From: Welwitschia mirabilis
Taxonomy: Eukaryota; Gnetophyta; Gnetopsida; Welwitschiales
DNA: 64,000 nucleotides
Direction: 5' to 3'
NCBI GenBank assembly: GCA_051453625.1
Contig: JBOZIK010000001.1
Span: 220,892,885-220,956,884 of the forward strand
Shown here: positions 11,641 to 23,903 of the stretch, piece after piece
Layout: every line of letters starts with the position of its first letter
Numbering within the stretch: the stretch's first letter is position 1
Notes under the pieces: model-generated
Told to the model about the DNA's origin: nothing
Seen by the model: only the letters and a program-made list of their open reading frames with translations
Databases searched by the model: none
Program-made: the position numbers and the translations under genes

Positions 11641-12430
11641 CCTAAAAAATGGCTTCATTAGCTTTTGATTCAAATTTGCTCAAATGTTCCCTATATTTTA
11701 GGACATAACACTTACTTCCAAACACCTTAAAATATGACACATTTTGTTGTCTTCCATTTCATAGCTCATAGAGTGTTTTATCAGTACCCGATTTAAGATA
11801 GACTCTATTAATAATATGATATGCTGTGCTAATGGCTTTAGTCCAAAAAGACTTTAGGTACTTCTTTATCATTTAGTATGGTTCTAGCCATATCTTGAAG
11901 AACTTTGTTCTTTCTTTCAGCTATCCCATTTTGTTGTGGTATTTTTGGAGCTGAAAATTGATGATCGATACTATTTTCAATGCAATACTTTTCAAAGAAA
12001 TGGTTTTCAAACTCTCCACCACGATCACTTCTTATATTCTTTATGATGTAACCCTTTTCATTTTTGATCTTGTTGCAAATCTCAACTCAAGGCTTGTAAG
12101 CTTTAGATTTATTGGAGAAAAAGGCAATCTAAATATATCTAGAGTAGTTATCAACCATTATGAGAAAATAATTCTTTCCACCTCGGCTACGAGTTTGAAC
12201 AAGTCCAACTAAATCCATATGGATGAGTTCTAATGGAATTGAAGTAGAAACATGGGTTTTACTCCTATAAGAGGTTCTAATTTGTTCCCGTTTTAACATG
12301 CATCACACAACCCTTGTTTTTATATATTTATCTTAGGGATTTTTCTAATAATATTATTATGAATAATGAATTTCAATTTGTCATAATTAACATGTCCTAA
12401 ACATTCATGCCACAATTCATCTTAAGGAAC
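11640..12430 (-). pseudogene. E6 integrase relic (HHCC and DDE core)
   Basis: Integrase inserts the DNA copy into the genome. The minus strand shows the zinc-binding module (ELWHECLGHVNYDKL, later GLCDAC), the first catalytic Asp in HMDLVGLVQT, the second in SDRGGEFEN, and the third acidic residue in PQQNGIAERKN. All three catalytic residues therefore survive, although in different frames and with stops nearby. It is preceded by the typical pre-integrase sequence at 12613-12422 (LLIISQICNKDHKVVF, then GSQIDNIYSID). Confidence 0.9.
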
Positions 12431-12739
12431 ATTCAAAAAATAACAAGGAGAATACGAGTAATCTATGCTATATATATTATCTATTTGGCTACCTCTAAGT
12501 AATACATTGTTCGATTTTCTATGCACAATTTTACATTTTGATTTATCAAAGACTACTTTATGATCTTTATTGCAAATTTGACTAATGATTAATAAATTTG
12601 TGCTCCAAACCACTTACATATCAAACTTCATTAATTCTAAGAAAGTTATCTCCACTAATGCTTTTAATTCCTTCTATTTTTTCTCTTCCATTGTCTCTGA
12701 AGGTTATTTCTCCTCCATTAAAGTGTCTTAAATGTTTGA

Positions 12740-12825
12740 ATCTTTATTTCTCTCTTATCATGTACCTCGAACATCCACTCTTAAGATACCAACTTATGCT
12801 ATTTGAGACTTTGAAGGCTGTCTGA
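12740..12825 (-). pseudogene. E6 protease active-site region, catalytic Asp lost
   Basis: Minus strand reads WYLKSGCSRYM, where copia proteases have WYLDSGCSRHM. The catalytic Asp is Lys, so polyprotein processing would fail. It lies in one open frame with the zinc knuckle (12965-12744), about 60 residues downstream of it, as in other copia gag-pol proteins. Confidence 0.85.
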
Positions 12826-12929
12826 ATCAACAAGATTTTAAGATCATTAGGTTTTACCCACATAGTCCTTTTAGACTTATCTGGTAGACTTTTCTTAGGA
12901 ATAAATCTAAATAGAAAAGAACTATCATA

Positions 12930-13380
12930 ATTTGAAAATAACATTAACTTTCTAGCATTGCACATAAATTTTGAATGACCTCATTTTCCACAAAAATGAC
13001 AAGTAAGTTTTGAAACAAAATTATCATAATTGGTTACTTAAGTGTGTTGTGCTTGAGGTTTCTTTGAAATGAACCAAATAACTAATTTGTTTCTAACTAT
13101 TTTTTGAACTCAAAACATTTTTTTTAATCTGGTAGATTCACCTAAAAACTTATTAACAAAATATGATAAATGTTTTACCTACAAAGTGAGATCGATGTTT
13201 TCAGATTTTAATTTTTCAAAGCTTGATTCCAACTCATGTTTTTCTTTGGTAAGGGATTTGATAATCTTGTTTAGTTCATTAATCCTTCTAGCTAATTTTT
13301 CACATTCTTGATACAATTCTTCACAAGTATCTTTCAAATTAACTTCATCTTCATCATTGACTTAGGAATTTGAAACATTC
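12930..13380 (-). pseudogene. E6 gag C-terminus: coiled coil and zinc knuckle
   Basis: Minus strand gives a Glu/Lys/Leu-rich heptad-like stretch (EELYQECEKLARRINELN, SLTKEKHELESSFEKLKS) followed by the CCHC knuckle CHFCGK.GHSKFMC, complete but with a stop inside. The long coiled coil directly before the knuckle is typical of Sirevirus gag. The rest of gag, which should extend several hundred codons upstream, is missing: only about 250 bases separate this block from the primer-binding site. Confidence 0.82.
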
Positions 13381-13638
13381 TATAAAGATGACCAAAAAGC
13401 CATAAAAGAGAGTCTCCTTTTTCTATTATGCTCTTGAGCATTTATTTTATCTTATTCACCTAAATTCTATGAGTTTTTTCTTTCTGCAATCTATTTAAAC
13501 ATATATCCAAATGCTATCCAAAGAAAATAGATAAAAGCATAGGTGTTTAGGGAGAATAAGATAAATAATTCATCAAATAGATTATTCATTAACGGTTCTA
13601 AGTCTAGATCTATTAAAATCTTTCAAAGACTAACCTAT

Positions 13639-13650
13639 GCTCTAATACCA
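13639..13650 (-). other. E6 primer-binding site (initiator tRNA-Met)
   Basis: Minus strand TGGTATTAGAGC, one transition away from TGGTATCAGAGC, the complement of the initiator tRNA-Met 3' end. It sits 2 bases inside the LTR end at 13653. Confidence 0.88.
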
Positions 13651-13652
13651 AA

Positions 13653-14865
13653 TGATAGGATCAAGAACCTTGAGGAAAGGGGTGTGAATAGGTTCTTTTA
13701 AAAAAAAGTAAGATTAAAGATAAATTAAAGATATCTAATCACATATTCTATGTAAACAAATAATAAAATTAAGAATGTAAATACAAGAAATGAAAAATAA
13801 AATGTAAAACATAAAACAGAAACTACCAATTTAGAAGTGCACAGGATTTATAGTGGTTTGGAAACTTTCCTAATCCACTCTCGATGATTAGCTTCTCCCA
13901 AGATTGATCTCAGATCTTTGTTACTTCATAGGTTTTGTCAGGTTCACCTGTTAACCCTTATAAGTGGACTTTTACAAGCTAAGTCTTAACCTTAGCAACA
14001 GATTTTTACAGGCTAAGTCTCAACCCTAGAAAATAATGGATGTGATGTAATGCATCCTTGATATCTTTGATATCACACATTTAGTATTAGTACAAAGAAT
14101 GGAGCTCTTCTCCAAATGAATACAATGATGAAGTCCTTAGATCTGATTCTAAGTAAACTCCTTTTTCAAGAATAGATCTCCTCAATCAGATATGTATCAA
14201 TATAAAATATGTTCCAATGAAATAACCCATTTGATCTTTTAGATTCACAATGAATATTTGAAAAGTGCTAAAAAGATCTCTAGGTTATCTCTTGCCTAGG
14301 TATTTATAATGGAGAGTTACTAGGATTTAATATAATTAAATTGTGCCTCTAATGGCTATAAACGGCTAGGTAACGGCTAGGTAATGGATACATAACATCT
14401 ACAAGATTTACTTTTTTGTATCATCTAGTCGACCTCACAAAAATCTGGTCAACCTCATAAGAACTCGGTCAACCCATCTTGAGTCCAGTCAATCCCTTAT
14501 CTCTTAGTCTAGAAGTATGGACTGTCAACTTCTTAGGTCTGATCAATCCCATGAAAATCTGGTTGATTTCTTTTCTCTCAGCTCAGGGATACTAGCTCTT
14601 AGAATCATAGGTTCGGTTGACCCCTTCGTAATCCAATTGACCCTCTAGGTTTAATTCATTTCTTTGTGTTTGCTTCATGTGTGGTTGACCCCTCTAGGAT
14701 TTGGTCGACCTTCACTAGAGGTAAATATAACTGAGTAGTTTCTTTTATGCATTTTGATTCAAATCTTTTACCTGTATAACTCAAACTCATATGCATACAA
14801 TATGTAATAATCTACACTATACTAGAGAAATTAGTTTGACATCAACAAGAAAATATAACCTAACA
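13653..14865 (-). repeat. E6 5' LTR
   Basis: 1213 bases. In element orientation it begins TGTTAGG and ends ...TATCA; plus-strand ends are TGATAGG and CCTAACA. A TATA-like ATTATAAATA is on the minus strand at 14301-14310. The array of GGTCGACC-like octamers is at 14424-14714. It is more complete than the left LTR. The right boundary was set by the ATGCT target duplication, which also explains the extra AACAAGAAAATATAACCTAA stretch. Confidence 0.9.
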
Positions 14866-14870
14866 ATGCT

Positions 14871-16431
14871 AGCCTTGAAGGACTAGCTTATTCCCAAATG
14901 GATAGCTTACAAGCTAGAAATGGTAATAGTTCTCACAAAGTTCTATATAACTATTCTTAACTTATTAGACTATTAACCCTCTCAATGAAAGGCATTATGA
15001 CCTTTTTATACAATGAAAATAAGGGTTAGGATTAGGGTTTCTTAAATAAAAATAGAATTTTTAGATTCTTCTAGATAAAATACCAACATGTCACACTAGA
15101 TCAAGGGCTAAATACAAATCCATAATAAAAATATAAAAAAAGAAACTAATGTCTTTGTGAGGTCTATGACACCACTATCTTCCTAAGGACTACACCTCCA
15201 ACCTATGTCATAATGCACCTAATCCTACTAACGACCAATAAAATGATAGTGTGAAGGGAAATTATTAGGAAAAATGCAGTAATTATTAATTATTCATGCT
15301 ATCTTAGACTAGATGAATTTATGTAAATGTTAATTTTTGCATGTTAATACTACATAATATTGAAATTCAAGTATTTTATTATCTACAATTCAAAAGTTAT
15401 ATAAAAAGGTATGTATCCAACTCATGGATAATATTCCTTAAAATAACATTATTGATGACTAAAATCATATGTATCTTTTTAGTTAGTATTAATATTTTAA
15501 TGCTAAGTTAAGATAAAGCTTATACTTATTATCCAAATTAATTAGAAATTTATGTGAGTACTTTAGTTATTAGTTGTTACATGCATATTATATCAACAAA
15601 TGTTATAAGTACAATTGCCACTTAACCTAAGGACAAATAACAGAATGAACAAGCTAAAATTTAGGAATTACCTAATAGATGCATCCATTTTTTAAGAGAA
15701 AAAAGAACTAATTACTAGGATGAAGGGATTTTGATAAAAATAAAAAAGGATAAATCCATAAGGCATATTTTGATAAGGGAGAATGACTAGGAATGGTACT
15801 TTAAAAGAGGTTAGTCTAAGAAGGCTATGGAAGCTCTAGTACTTCTTACAAAGGAAACATAGACAGACTTCTGAGCTTAGTTCTATCTATAAAGGAAAAA
15901 ATATTTTTTAATCAATTTATTTCATGTAATATATGTAAAACATTTATAATAAAGAATTGTGTTTATGTATTAGATGTTTTAATATTTGATATTAATGTAA
16001 AACTTAAGAGCTATTATTTTTATGTTGTCTTCATTATTATATTACTTTAGAAAAATGTATTATTTATCAATTTCTCTACTCTAGTATATTCAATTAAACA
16101 AATCTTAGGATATTTGCATCACTTAGTTTTCAAGATTTTAATTTATTTTAGAAATAAACTTTAATTATTCATCCTTAAACATGTAAAATATGAATATAGT
16201 GATAATGAGTCAGTATTTAACTAACTTAATTAAATTTATATTTATCAAGATTTTATCTTGGTAATGAAATTTGAATTAAGTTAATTAGAGATTTAATAAA
16301 ATTAATTAATTCTTTAGTAAGCCTCTATATTTTTAAAATAAATGATAAAAGCTCATTATTAGGTGAACAATGTAATACTTTTGTTGTTCTTAGCGCATAG
16401 GTTTTTATTATTTATGCATATCTTCATTAAT
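14871..16431. other. Unassigned interval between E6 and E7
   Basis: AT-rich, full of stops in every frame, with no repeat ends, primer-binding site or protein similarity that I can defend. It contains GGGTTAGGATTAGGGTTT near 15028, which is only superficially telomere-like. Confidence 0.5.
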
Positions 16432-16665
16432 GCTTATGTCACATTTAAATTTTCAATGTTAAAAGATTTAGCTTAAAAATTAAATTAAAATAATTTCATT
16501 CATATAGAGTTCACAAACTAATTTAGTTACTATATTTATTTTTCTTATTATTGAGAGGTAATTATATCATGGAAATTTTGTACTACAATTATTATTTTAA
16601 GTTCTTTCACTATGTACTAGGCATAATATTATTTTTGTTGTAAATCCTTGGTAATTTAATTATGA

Positions 16666-16857
16666 GCTTTAGTGGATAAATTAGCAGTTATATTAGTGGT
16701 TAAAATAGTGGTTACATTAGGGGTTAAATTAGTGGTTATGTTACTATATAAATTAGCAGTTATGTTAGTGGTTATGTCAGTGATGAAGTTAGTGATGATG
16801 TTAATTATTAAATTAGTGGTTATGTTAGTGGCTAAATGAATGGTTGTATTAACAGTA
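16666..16857. repeat. 12-bp minisatellite in E7 5' LTR
   Basis: Roughly 16 units of a degenerate dodecamer (TTAGTGGTTATG / TTAGTGGTTAAA). The period is a multiple of three, so one minus-strand frame stays open and would encode a Thr/Asn-rich repeat (NITTNL). Absence of stops is explained by the repeat itself; I do not call it a gene. The 3' LTR has a longer version at 24133-24370. Confidence 0.85.
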
Positions 16858-17121
16858 TTTTCCTTTTTAAAATGTTGCACTTTCTTTATTTAACATGGAG
16901 AATATTATTATGTGATGAATCATTTTTATTCTTTATTTTAATAATTGCATATAGTGGAATGATAAGCATTATTATTTATTATGTTGAAATATTATGACCA
17001 AGGGGCTAAACAAGAAAATGATTAGGGGTTATGAAATCCTCACTACCACCTTCACCACCTCCACCACCTTCTGATGTCTCTTCATGTTGTAATGTTTTTT
17101 TCACATCCATACTTTTTCTTG

Positions 17122-17131
17122 CTATAAATAA
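17122..17131 (+). promoter_or_regulatory. TATA box in E7 5' LTR
   Basis: CTATAAATAA on the plus strand, about 1.35 kb before the LTR end. The equivalent CTATAAATGG is at 24634-24643 in the 3' LTR. Conservation in both LTRs supports it as the element promoter. Confidence 0.6.
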
Positions 17132-17560
17132 GATTTTAGTTTCCTCCCATTTCATATCTTTGAGAAATCCTTTATTATTAAATCTTGACAACTTCAAAAT
17201 TGGAGCTTGAAAAGCCTTAGAGCCTTGAAATCTTTAGGAGTTCTTCAGTCTTCATCTTAAATTTTGGTATGGTCTTTGGCTTAGTTTATTTTCTTGTATG
17301 GCCCTTAGCTTAATTTATTTCCTTGTATGATCATTATTTTTTTTATTTCTTTCTATCTTAGAATGCTTACATTCCTTAAAAGCTTTTGTTAATATCTTGT
17401 ATATCATATGGATTTTTCATGTTCTATTAATATTATGTATACATTATTCCATAGTTTTATTAAGATCTTTTCATCACAAACCCTTGCCCATCTTGATTTA
17501 AAATTTGTAACTAACTTGTATTGCTATATGAGAAATTATGAAAATAAACTAAATTATTGT

Positions 17561-17745
17561 AATTACCTTTAAAGAGTAAAGGAAATAAATTATTCCCTCT
17601 AGATGTGTGCAATTGGAATTACTTTAAATTACCTTTAGAGAGTAAAGGGAGTAAATTATTCCCTCATGATGTGTGCAATTAGAATTACTATAAATTACTT
17701 ATAAAGATTAAAGGAAGTAAATTATCCCCTTTAGATGTGTGTAAA
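17561..17745 (+). repeat. Three-copy repeat of about 66 bp in E7 5' LTR
   Basis: Units run AATTACC..TAGAGAGTAAAGG, AGTAAATTATTCCCTC, AGATGTGTGCAATT and repeat near 17561, 17627 and 17693. The last unit is the most diverged. A matching array is at 25061-25247. It lies downstream of the TATA box, so it would be in the transcript. Confidence 0.8.
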
Positions 17746-18473
17746 TAGATTATTAAAAGTTGTTATAATAATAGTAAAGAAGATAATTTGAATATGAGAT
17801 CTTGGTCACAGCTTGATTATTCTTACGATGCCTTTCTTGTGCTTAAAAATCCCACACTTATCTATTCCCTAGTAGAGGCCATACTAGAAAATATGAAGGT
17901 TACAATTCTCATACTATATTTTTTGTGTTAAATAGGTGATAAAGTTAAGCATAAAAAAAGCTAATTTATCTTATTGAAAAGGGTATATAAAAACGTTAAT
18001 TATCTAACTTATGCTTGAAAAATTTTAAAATGGAGTGATTTCTTCATTGAACTTATAATTTGTTATTTCTTGTGGTTAACATTTAACATATGATGTTAAT
18101 ATGACACTTGAGTTTATCTTAGAAATGAAGAAATATTTATTATTCTTTTATAAATAGATTTTTATGTGTAGATTTCTTCTTTCCCATAAAGTTACTTAAG
18201 AATTGTCTTTATTCATCTACCTCATGGATAGTGAAACATAATTTAAGTTATAAAAATTATTTTTCATTTTTCTACTTCATAGATAGTGAAATATAATTTA
18301 AGTTGTAGATAGCTTATTTTCAACAATGTTTATTTACTACTCTTATTATCTATAGAATACTATAATTTTAAGTGAAAGTGTAGTGTATTGATTAAGTAAA
18401 AATGTAGACATTACTTTTGTTATTAGAGTATTACTTAAAGTTTTAAGTTGTAGAATTTCTAAGCATTACATTT

Positions 18474-18485
18474 TGGTATCAGAGC
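18474..18485 (+). other. E7 primer-binding site (initiator tRNA-Met)
   Basis: TGGTATCAGAGC, a perfect 12-base complement of the initiator tRNA-Met 3' end, 3 bases after the 5' LTR. It is notable for being intact in an element whose LTRs are visibly diverged. Confidence 0.93.
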
Positions 18486-21400
18486 CTAGGTTATAATCTA
18501 GTTGGGCATAATTATTATGATCCTAGGATTTGCGATTTCACTAGGTGTAGTTATTGTAAAGGCATTATACATTTAATATCAAATCTTAGACTAAAATTCA
18601 TTAGAAATAATTATTGTAAAGCCTTTACATATTGCAACTTTAGATTGTATGTTGTGGTGTTAATTAAGTAGAATAACTAAAGTTTTTACAACAATCTACT
18701 TTATAAAAATGATTTCTTAGAAGAGACCTAATACCTTATTATAATAGTGTTAACTCATTTGTTTTAGCTACTAATAATAAGCTAAATGGGTAACATGTTC
18801 TCAAGCTAGTTAAAAATCTCATAAAAAAATTAAGAAAAGGGATTTTGAAATGGTAGTTATAGAAAATGCATAAAAAATATAAGTAAAGCCAAGTTAAGAA
18901 ACACATTAAGCAAAACAACTTAAGTGATACAATGCTCTTTTAGAAATATTTTAATATGATTAAATTAGTTTGATTCCATGTCATCATAGGATTAGTCTAA
19001 GTGATTCCATGTCATCATAGGCTTTGAAATTAGACCCCACTAGAAAACTAGAGTTAGACTATGATACTAGTTTTAGGCTGTAAAAACAGGAACTCCTTTA
19101 AATTTAAATAAACCTTATAGAGGTGCCCACATTCCATGAATGTTAAGTCCTCATAGCTAAAGAGGAATTTCAAGCTTGTGAAAATCAAAACACTCTATAA
19201 GTAATTGTAAAATATTATACACCATTAAACTTATGAGAGAAAAATTAATGCATATCCTTTATTAATGCTAATAGATAAAGTAATTTTTTTAATGTATAAT
19301 TCTTCCAAAATCCTCTTACTATCCATAATCTTAATAATCAAAATATCTCATTCTTGCATTATTAATGGATGTTTGATAATTTTTACCATTTTCAATTTAA
19401 TAGTTAGCATATTCATTATTACTTTTTAAAATAAACTATCTTAATAATTTCATGATACTACTCCCTTATTGGTATTTGATAAAATCATTTATTCAGTTAA
19501 ATGTAAATAGATCCTTTAAATTATTCTCATTTCTTATTAGCATGTTCCTACCAAAATTCTTTTTGATGTTGCTAATATCTCAGTGAAATTATAAGTGAAA
19601 GTGTTAGGGGAATGATTAAATAGAAATATATCTATGGAAGAGGGTAATATCTCATTTTGAGTCTTGAGTAGTAGAAGTTACATGCAAGAGAGACAAGACC
19701 TATGTATAATAATTTTAATGCATTAAGCAGTTAGAAGATAGAAAGGAGTCCATAGTAGCAACACTATGATATGAGTAGGCACAAGAGGTAAATCATAACT
19801 AAATAATCTAGAAAATGGAAAAATCTTAGATGGATACTCAGTCATCATTTTCCAACTATTTGGTCACATTTCAATATTCTGAAAGCTTCATGGAAGATAC
19901 TCTCATAGCATCTCATACATATTCTTATTATCATTGAAAAATCCTTATTGTTTTTGTCCACTATGCACTCTATCCTGTAGCTCTTGGATGGTAGACTTAT
20001 CATAGAAAGCCATGAAGAGGCAAAATACAAAAATCAATCTTTAACACATAGGGATGTATCGAGGCAAAAGAAAAGCTTTCATTACAAGCATAGAGTAGAA
20101 GAATTGTTAAAAAAACAAAGTTTCATTTTATGTATCATTGAATTCCCACATGGAGAATGCATCAGTTCATAGGCATACTCTAGTTTTTGATCTTAATTAA
20201 GGCATTTTTATTTCCATTACTGAATGGGTCAGTAGTAGCAGTCCAACTACCATAATAGCGAATCAGACCACAAGAAAGAAAATAAAAGAAACAAAGGGGT
20301 AGAATTGTAATTTGCTTGAGGATCTCCTAGAAATAAGGAATTTTGTGGGAAATGAGAGTTACATGATTTCTTGATATTCAAGGAGAGATCAATAGGTTTA
20401 AAGAAATAAATATGAATTTTGGTTCTTTCATTAATAAGAAAAACACACCATTGTAATCTTTGCAGAAGTATCACATCACAACATAGGAGCTACAAACAAA
20501 GCATAAGTTATAGAAGTGGCAACAGACTATTTACCTAGATAATAAGTTAGAAGTTTCATCAAATGAAAACCTATCTTATAGGTAAAGTTTATCACCTCAT
20601 CAAGTGTCCTCTAAATGGAAGCATAGTTTAGTGAGATAGAGTCTAGCATTAAGGTCCTCAAGACCTTAAAGCATGTCATCTAAAAGGAAGGATGCCTATT
20701 CAAATTCAAAGAAGGTAGCTTACATCATACTCTAAAGACAATTAAGAGAACTATAAACTATTGTATCATGTGATTCTACTATAATAAGGCTTGCTATCAA
20801 AGATGATTTTGGATTCTTAAGAATAGAATAGTATATTTATATTAAGACATAATCATTTATTTCCTTGCATCGTCTACATGTTAATTCCAAGTTGTAAGGT
20901 TGTGGAAAAGTCATTGTAGTTGAGGTGAATAAGTTAATGATTAGAAACAGTCTCTTCAACTACAGATAATGCTATTGGAGCTCTTAAATAGGTTATTAAT
21001 TTCATGCTGAAATTTATTTATGAGTTGTCTCGAATGATGTATTTCTCATTGCATAGTGGATTTAGCTGATGTTTATATACAACTTGTCGATGGTACCATT
21101 GATGCATATGATGTTGCAATACATTAAGTAGAATTTTTTTCCATGGGATTACCTTTCCATTAGTCTTCTAATACAATTTTAGTATTATCAGCTAGAAGCT
21201 ATGTCTTAATTATTTTGAATGAGGCCACTTGAAGCTAGCTTTATCTTTACCCTGCCTTGAAGAAGAAAGGAGGATAATTAAAAAATCCCTTAGGTGTATG
21301 CATTGGTTTCACTTATATCATGATGCAGACATGGACTTTTACTATTTATCAAATAAAAATATATCCAATATTTACAAACTATGGGAATGTAATAGTGTTT

Positions 21401-22524
21401 ATTATATAGTTTCATAGTATAATATCTAAATACACTAGAATGTTCATTTGCCATTTCTCTCTCTAAATCTATTCAATATAAATGCATCTATGAGGTTGTT
21501 TTATACGAAATAAGAGAAGCACATGGAATGTAAAAAAAATCCAAAATTTAGAATTCAAATATGATTAAAAACTCATTTTAGCATTTGGAGCTACAATTTT
21601 GAATACAACACATCTCCTATTATTCACTTAGCAAACATCATGTTAGTTATCATTCACTTGAGCTCTAGGTAAGATCTGTTATAATGTGTGAAGTAAAATC
21701 ATTCTTTCTTACATATCCTTTGAGTGAATGCCCCCTCATGACTCATCTATCATACATGTCTCACTTATATATCCCTTCATCATTTTCTTGCTCTCTAATC
21801 CACACTTTAAAATGGTAACAAATGCTTACTTTTGCCTTCTATTCTAAGGCCTTTTACTTTAATGAATACTTTCTATCTTGCACAATCACTTTGCTTCATC
21901 TTTTTGTAATCCTTCTATTGCACATCTTGTGATGTTTTTTTCATGATAACTCTTAGCTAATATTTTTTCATCTTGTTGAAAATTCTATTGAACTCTTTAA
22001 TTCATAAACAAGTGCATGAATATTTACATTAAATTCACATGGCATGTTTGTTAGTTGTTGAATAAAGTGGAAGAAAATCCTATTTTCAAGAGCTAGTTGC
22101 ATGGTTCAGTTTATGCAAAATTCCCTTGGCTCTCCATGTTATGTTTCTACTTTAATGATTTTCTATGCTAAAATTTTCAAGTTGATTAAAACTAAAATGC
22201 TTTAACCATAATTTGATAACTTTATTAATATTAGACATTTATTAATATCTTATGTGATGAATACTCTATTTTAGATATGTTAGTGTCTAGATGCTAAAAT
22301 TTTTTGAAATATTTCTCATCTCTTAGTGGGTTTAAAGGGAGGTCTATATGTGAGTGATGGACATTATTTTCATAAACATCATTTATATAACATTATGTAA
22401 ATATTATATAATAAACATTATTTATATGACATTATAAATGTTATTTAACATTTATTTTCATATAATGTTCATACTATATAAACATTATATATACATATGT
22501 ATGTTATTTGTATAGAAGGCATAT

Positions 22525-22580
22525 TTTATGTATGTATGTATGTATGTATGTATACACATACACAGACATACATACATATA
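22525..22580. repeat. TATG/CATA microsatellite with inverted halves
   Basis: (TATG)n followed directly by ACACATACACAGA and (CATA)n. The two halves are reverse complements, so the stretch can fold into a hairpin. It lies next to a run of ATTATATAA/TTATATGAC palindromes. Confidence 0.85.
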
Positions 22581-23887
22581 CTAATGAGAGAAGCCTTAGG
22601 TTGTAACTTTTCCTATATGGTAGAGATTAATTTGAGTTAGATATGTATAAGTACTTTTTAAGAAATATAAATAAATATTTAAGAAAATGGTACTTAATAC
22701 TAATTGACATTCTAATTTGAGAATGCGTCAACGAACTAATAAAACCTTCTATTTTTAGGTATTAACATAACCTAAAATTCTAAATTATTATTAGAAGAAG
22801 GAAGGATATTTTTAATACATTAAAATCAAGATCAACATATAGAAATTTCATAATGCCTTATACAAATTTTCAACAACTCCTCTCTATGTATGCTAATGTG
22901 TGGATTGATTACTAGACAAAGTATGAGTTCATCTGGTTAGGCTTTTGAACTCTTTAGCGTATCTTAACAACCTACATAATTTTGTTAGCAAATATTTAAG
23001 TAATTATTTCTCCTAAGAAATTCTCATATTCCTCACCAGTTATTTCTAATCAAACCCTCTTTCATAATTACCATTGATCTACATATTGTAATTCCTAGTT
23101 ACATGACAAGTCTTCAACTAGATAATCCTATTGCTATTTATGCTTAAAACATGTACTCTTGTTTGAATGGAATATGCATTATAGATTATGAGGCTATATT
23201 TAGCTCATAATCTTGAAGTTAACATATATTTATCTATGCTTGCATAACATTTACCTAAACCTAATCTCTTATTTATGATATACATGTTATGTAATGATTG
23301 GTTGGTATTCACTTATCTATTAATAATAGTAGTCTCATCTACACTTCTTTCAATTATTTTCTTGGCTTAAATTTATAACTTAAAGTTTATTTCAAACATT
23401 TTATCCTTAGTTATTAAGCTTTAAGATACTATATTATACTATGAAGTGAAAAATTCAACTAAATTATAAAAGCAGAAGTGTCAAGGAGGCATTGAAAGAA
23501 GCTCATAATAAAGGAGTGTAGAGTAACAGATACTTGTAATTTATGATCTTAGGCTTAAGGGATTCTACATAATGATTTTATATTATACGTCATGAAGTTC
23601 AAGTAAATGATAGAAGAAGAAGAAAATTTGTAGAGGCTTGATCATTTCAGACTTAAGAGGTGATTAGTACTATACTTATCATAATGATTAATATCATCAA
23701 CTAATGATTTTTATGGATAACATTCCACATTATTTAATACTTTATATGGCATTAAAGAAATATAAATTCAACTTTATTGAGTACAACTATTTAGAGAGAT
23801 AGAATAAGAAGGTACTTGGAGATATAAAATAGATATGTTTTAGTGAAGAACTAAGATTTCTTATTTAAGTTTCAAGGACAAAAATTT

Positions 23888-23903
23888 TTAAGGGGTGGAG
23901 AAA
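23888..23903 (+). other. E7 polypurine tract
   Basis: AAGGGGTGGAGAAA directly precedes the 3' LTR at 23904. This is the expected primer for plus-strand synthesis and fixes element orientation. Confidence 0.85.

Larger units (their letters stand above)
6978..14865 (-). mobile_element. E6: complete but dead Sirevirus (Ty1/copia)
   Basis: Full LTR retrotransposon on the minus strand: 5' LTR 13653-14865, primer-binding site 13639-13650, gag-PR-IN-RT-RH from about 13600 to 8985, polypurine-like motifs 8096-8395, 3' LTR 6978-8095. The domain order IN before RT is diagnostic for copia. The long coiled coil before the zinc knuckle and the repeated polypurine-like motifs point to the Sirevirus lineage. 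A perfect 5-bp target duplication ATGCT flanks it (6973-6977 and 14866-14870), which fixes both ends. The N-terminal gag is largely missing, protease and RT active sites are changed, and stops are frequent. Part of the integrase-RT region is present twice around a gap. Confidence 0.92.
16437..18470 (+). repeat. E7 5' LTR
   Basis: 2034 bases, TGTCACATTT ... AAGCATTACA, with canonical TG and CA ends. It aligns with 23904-25967 throughout. It includes a 12-bp minisatellite (16666-16857), a TATA box (17122-17131) and three copies of a unit of about 66 bases (17561-17745). Divergence from the 3' LTR is obvious by eye, so the insertion is old. Confidence 0.92.
18471..23903 (+). other. E7 internal region without coding capacity
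   Basis: No frame longer than about 65 codons resembles a retrotransposon protein, and no RT, integrase, protease or zinc-knuckle motif was found in either strand. Visible structure: a 20-bp string GATTCCATGTCATCATAGG(A/C) repeated at about 18971 and 19002, an AT-rich palindrome cluster (22370-22500), and a TATG/CATA microsatellite (22525-22580). Short open frames at 19984-20172 and 21229-21417 look like chance. Confidence 0.7.

Noticed and set aside
15025-15048. Telomere-like GGGTTAGGATTAGGGTTT
   Set aside because: Only about two imperfect units, no array; such short strings are common in plant DNA.
16666-16857. CRISPR-like or centromeric satellite array
   Set aside because: Units of 12 bp without spacers, confined to E7 LTRs; neither CRISPR nor a long satellite.
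19984-20172. Small gene in the E7 interior
   Set aside because: 62 codons, no recognisable motif, no start context or partner in the neighbourhood; expected by chance in 5 kb.
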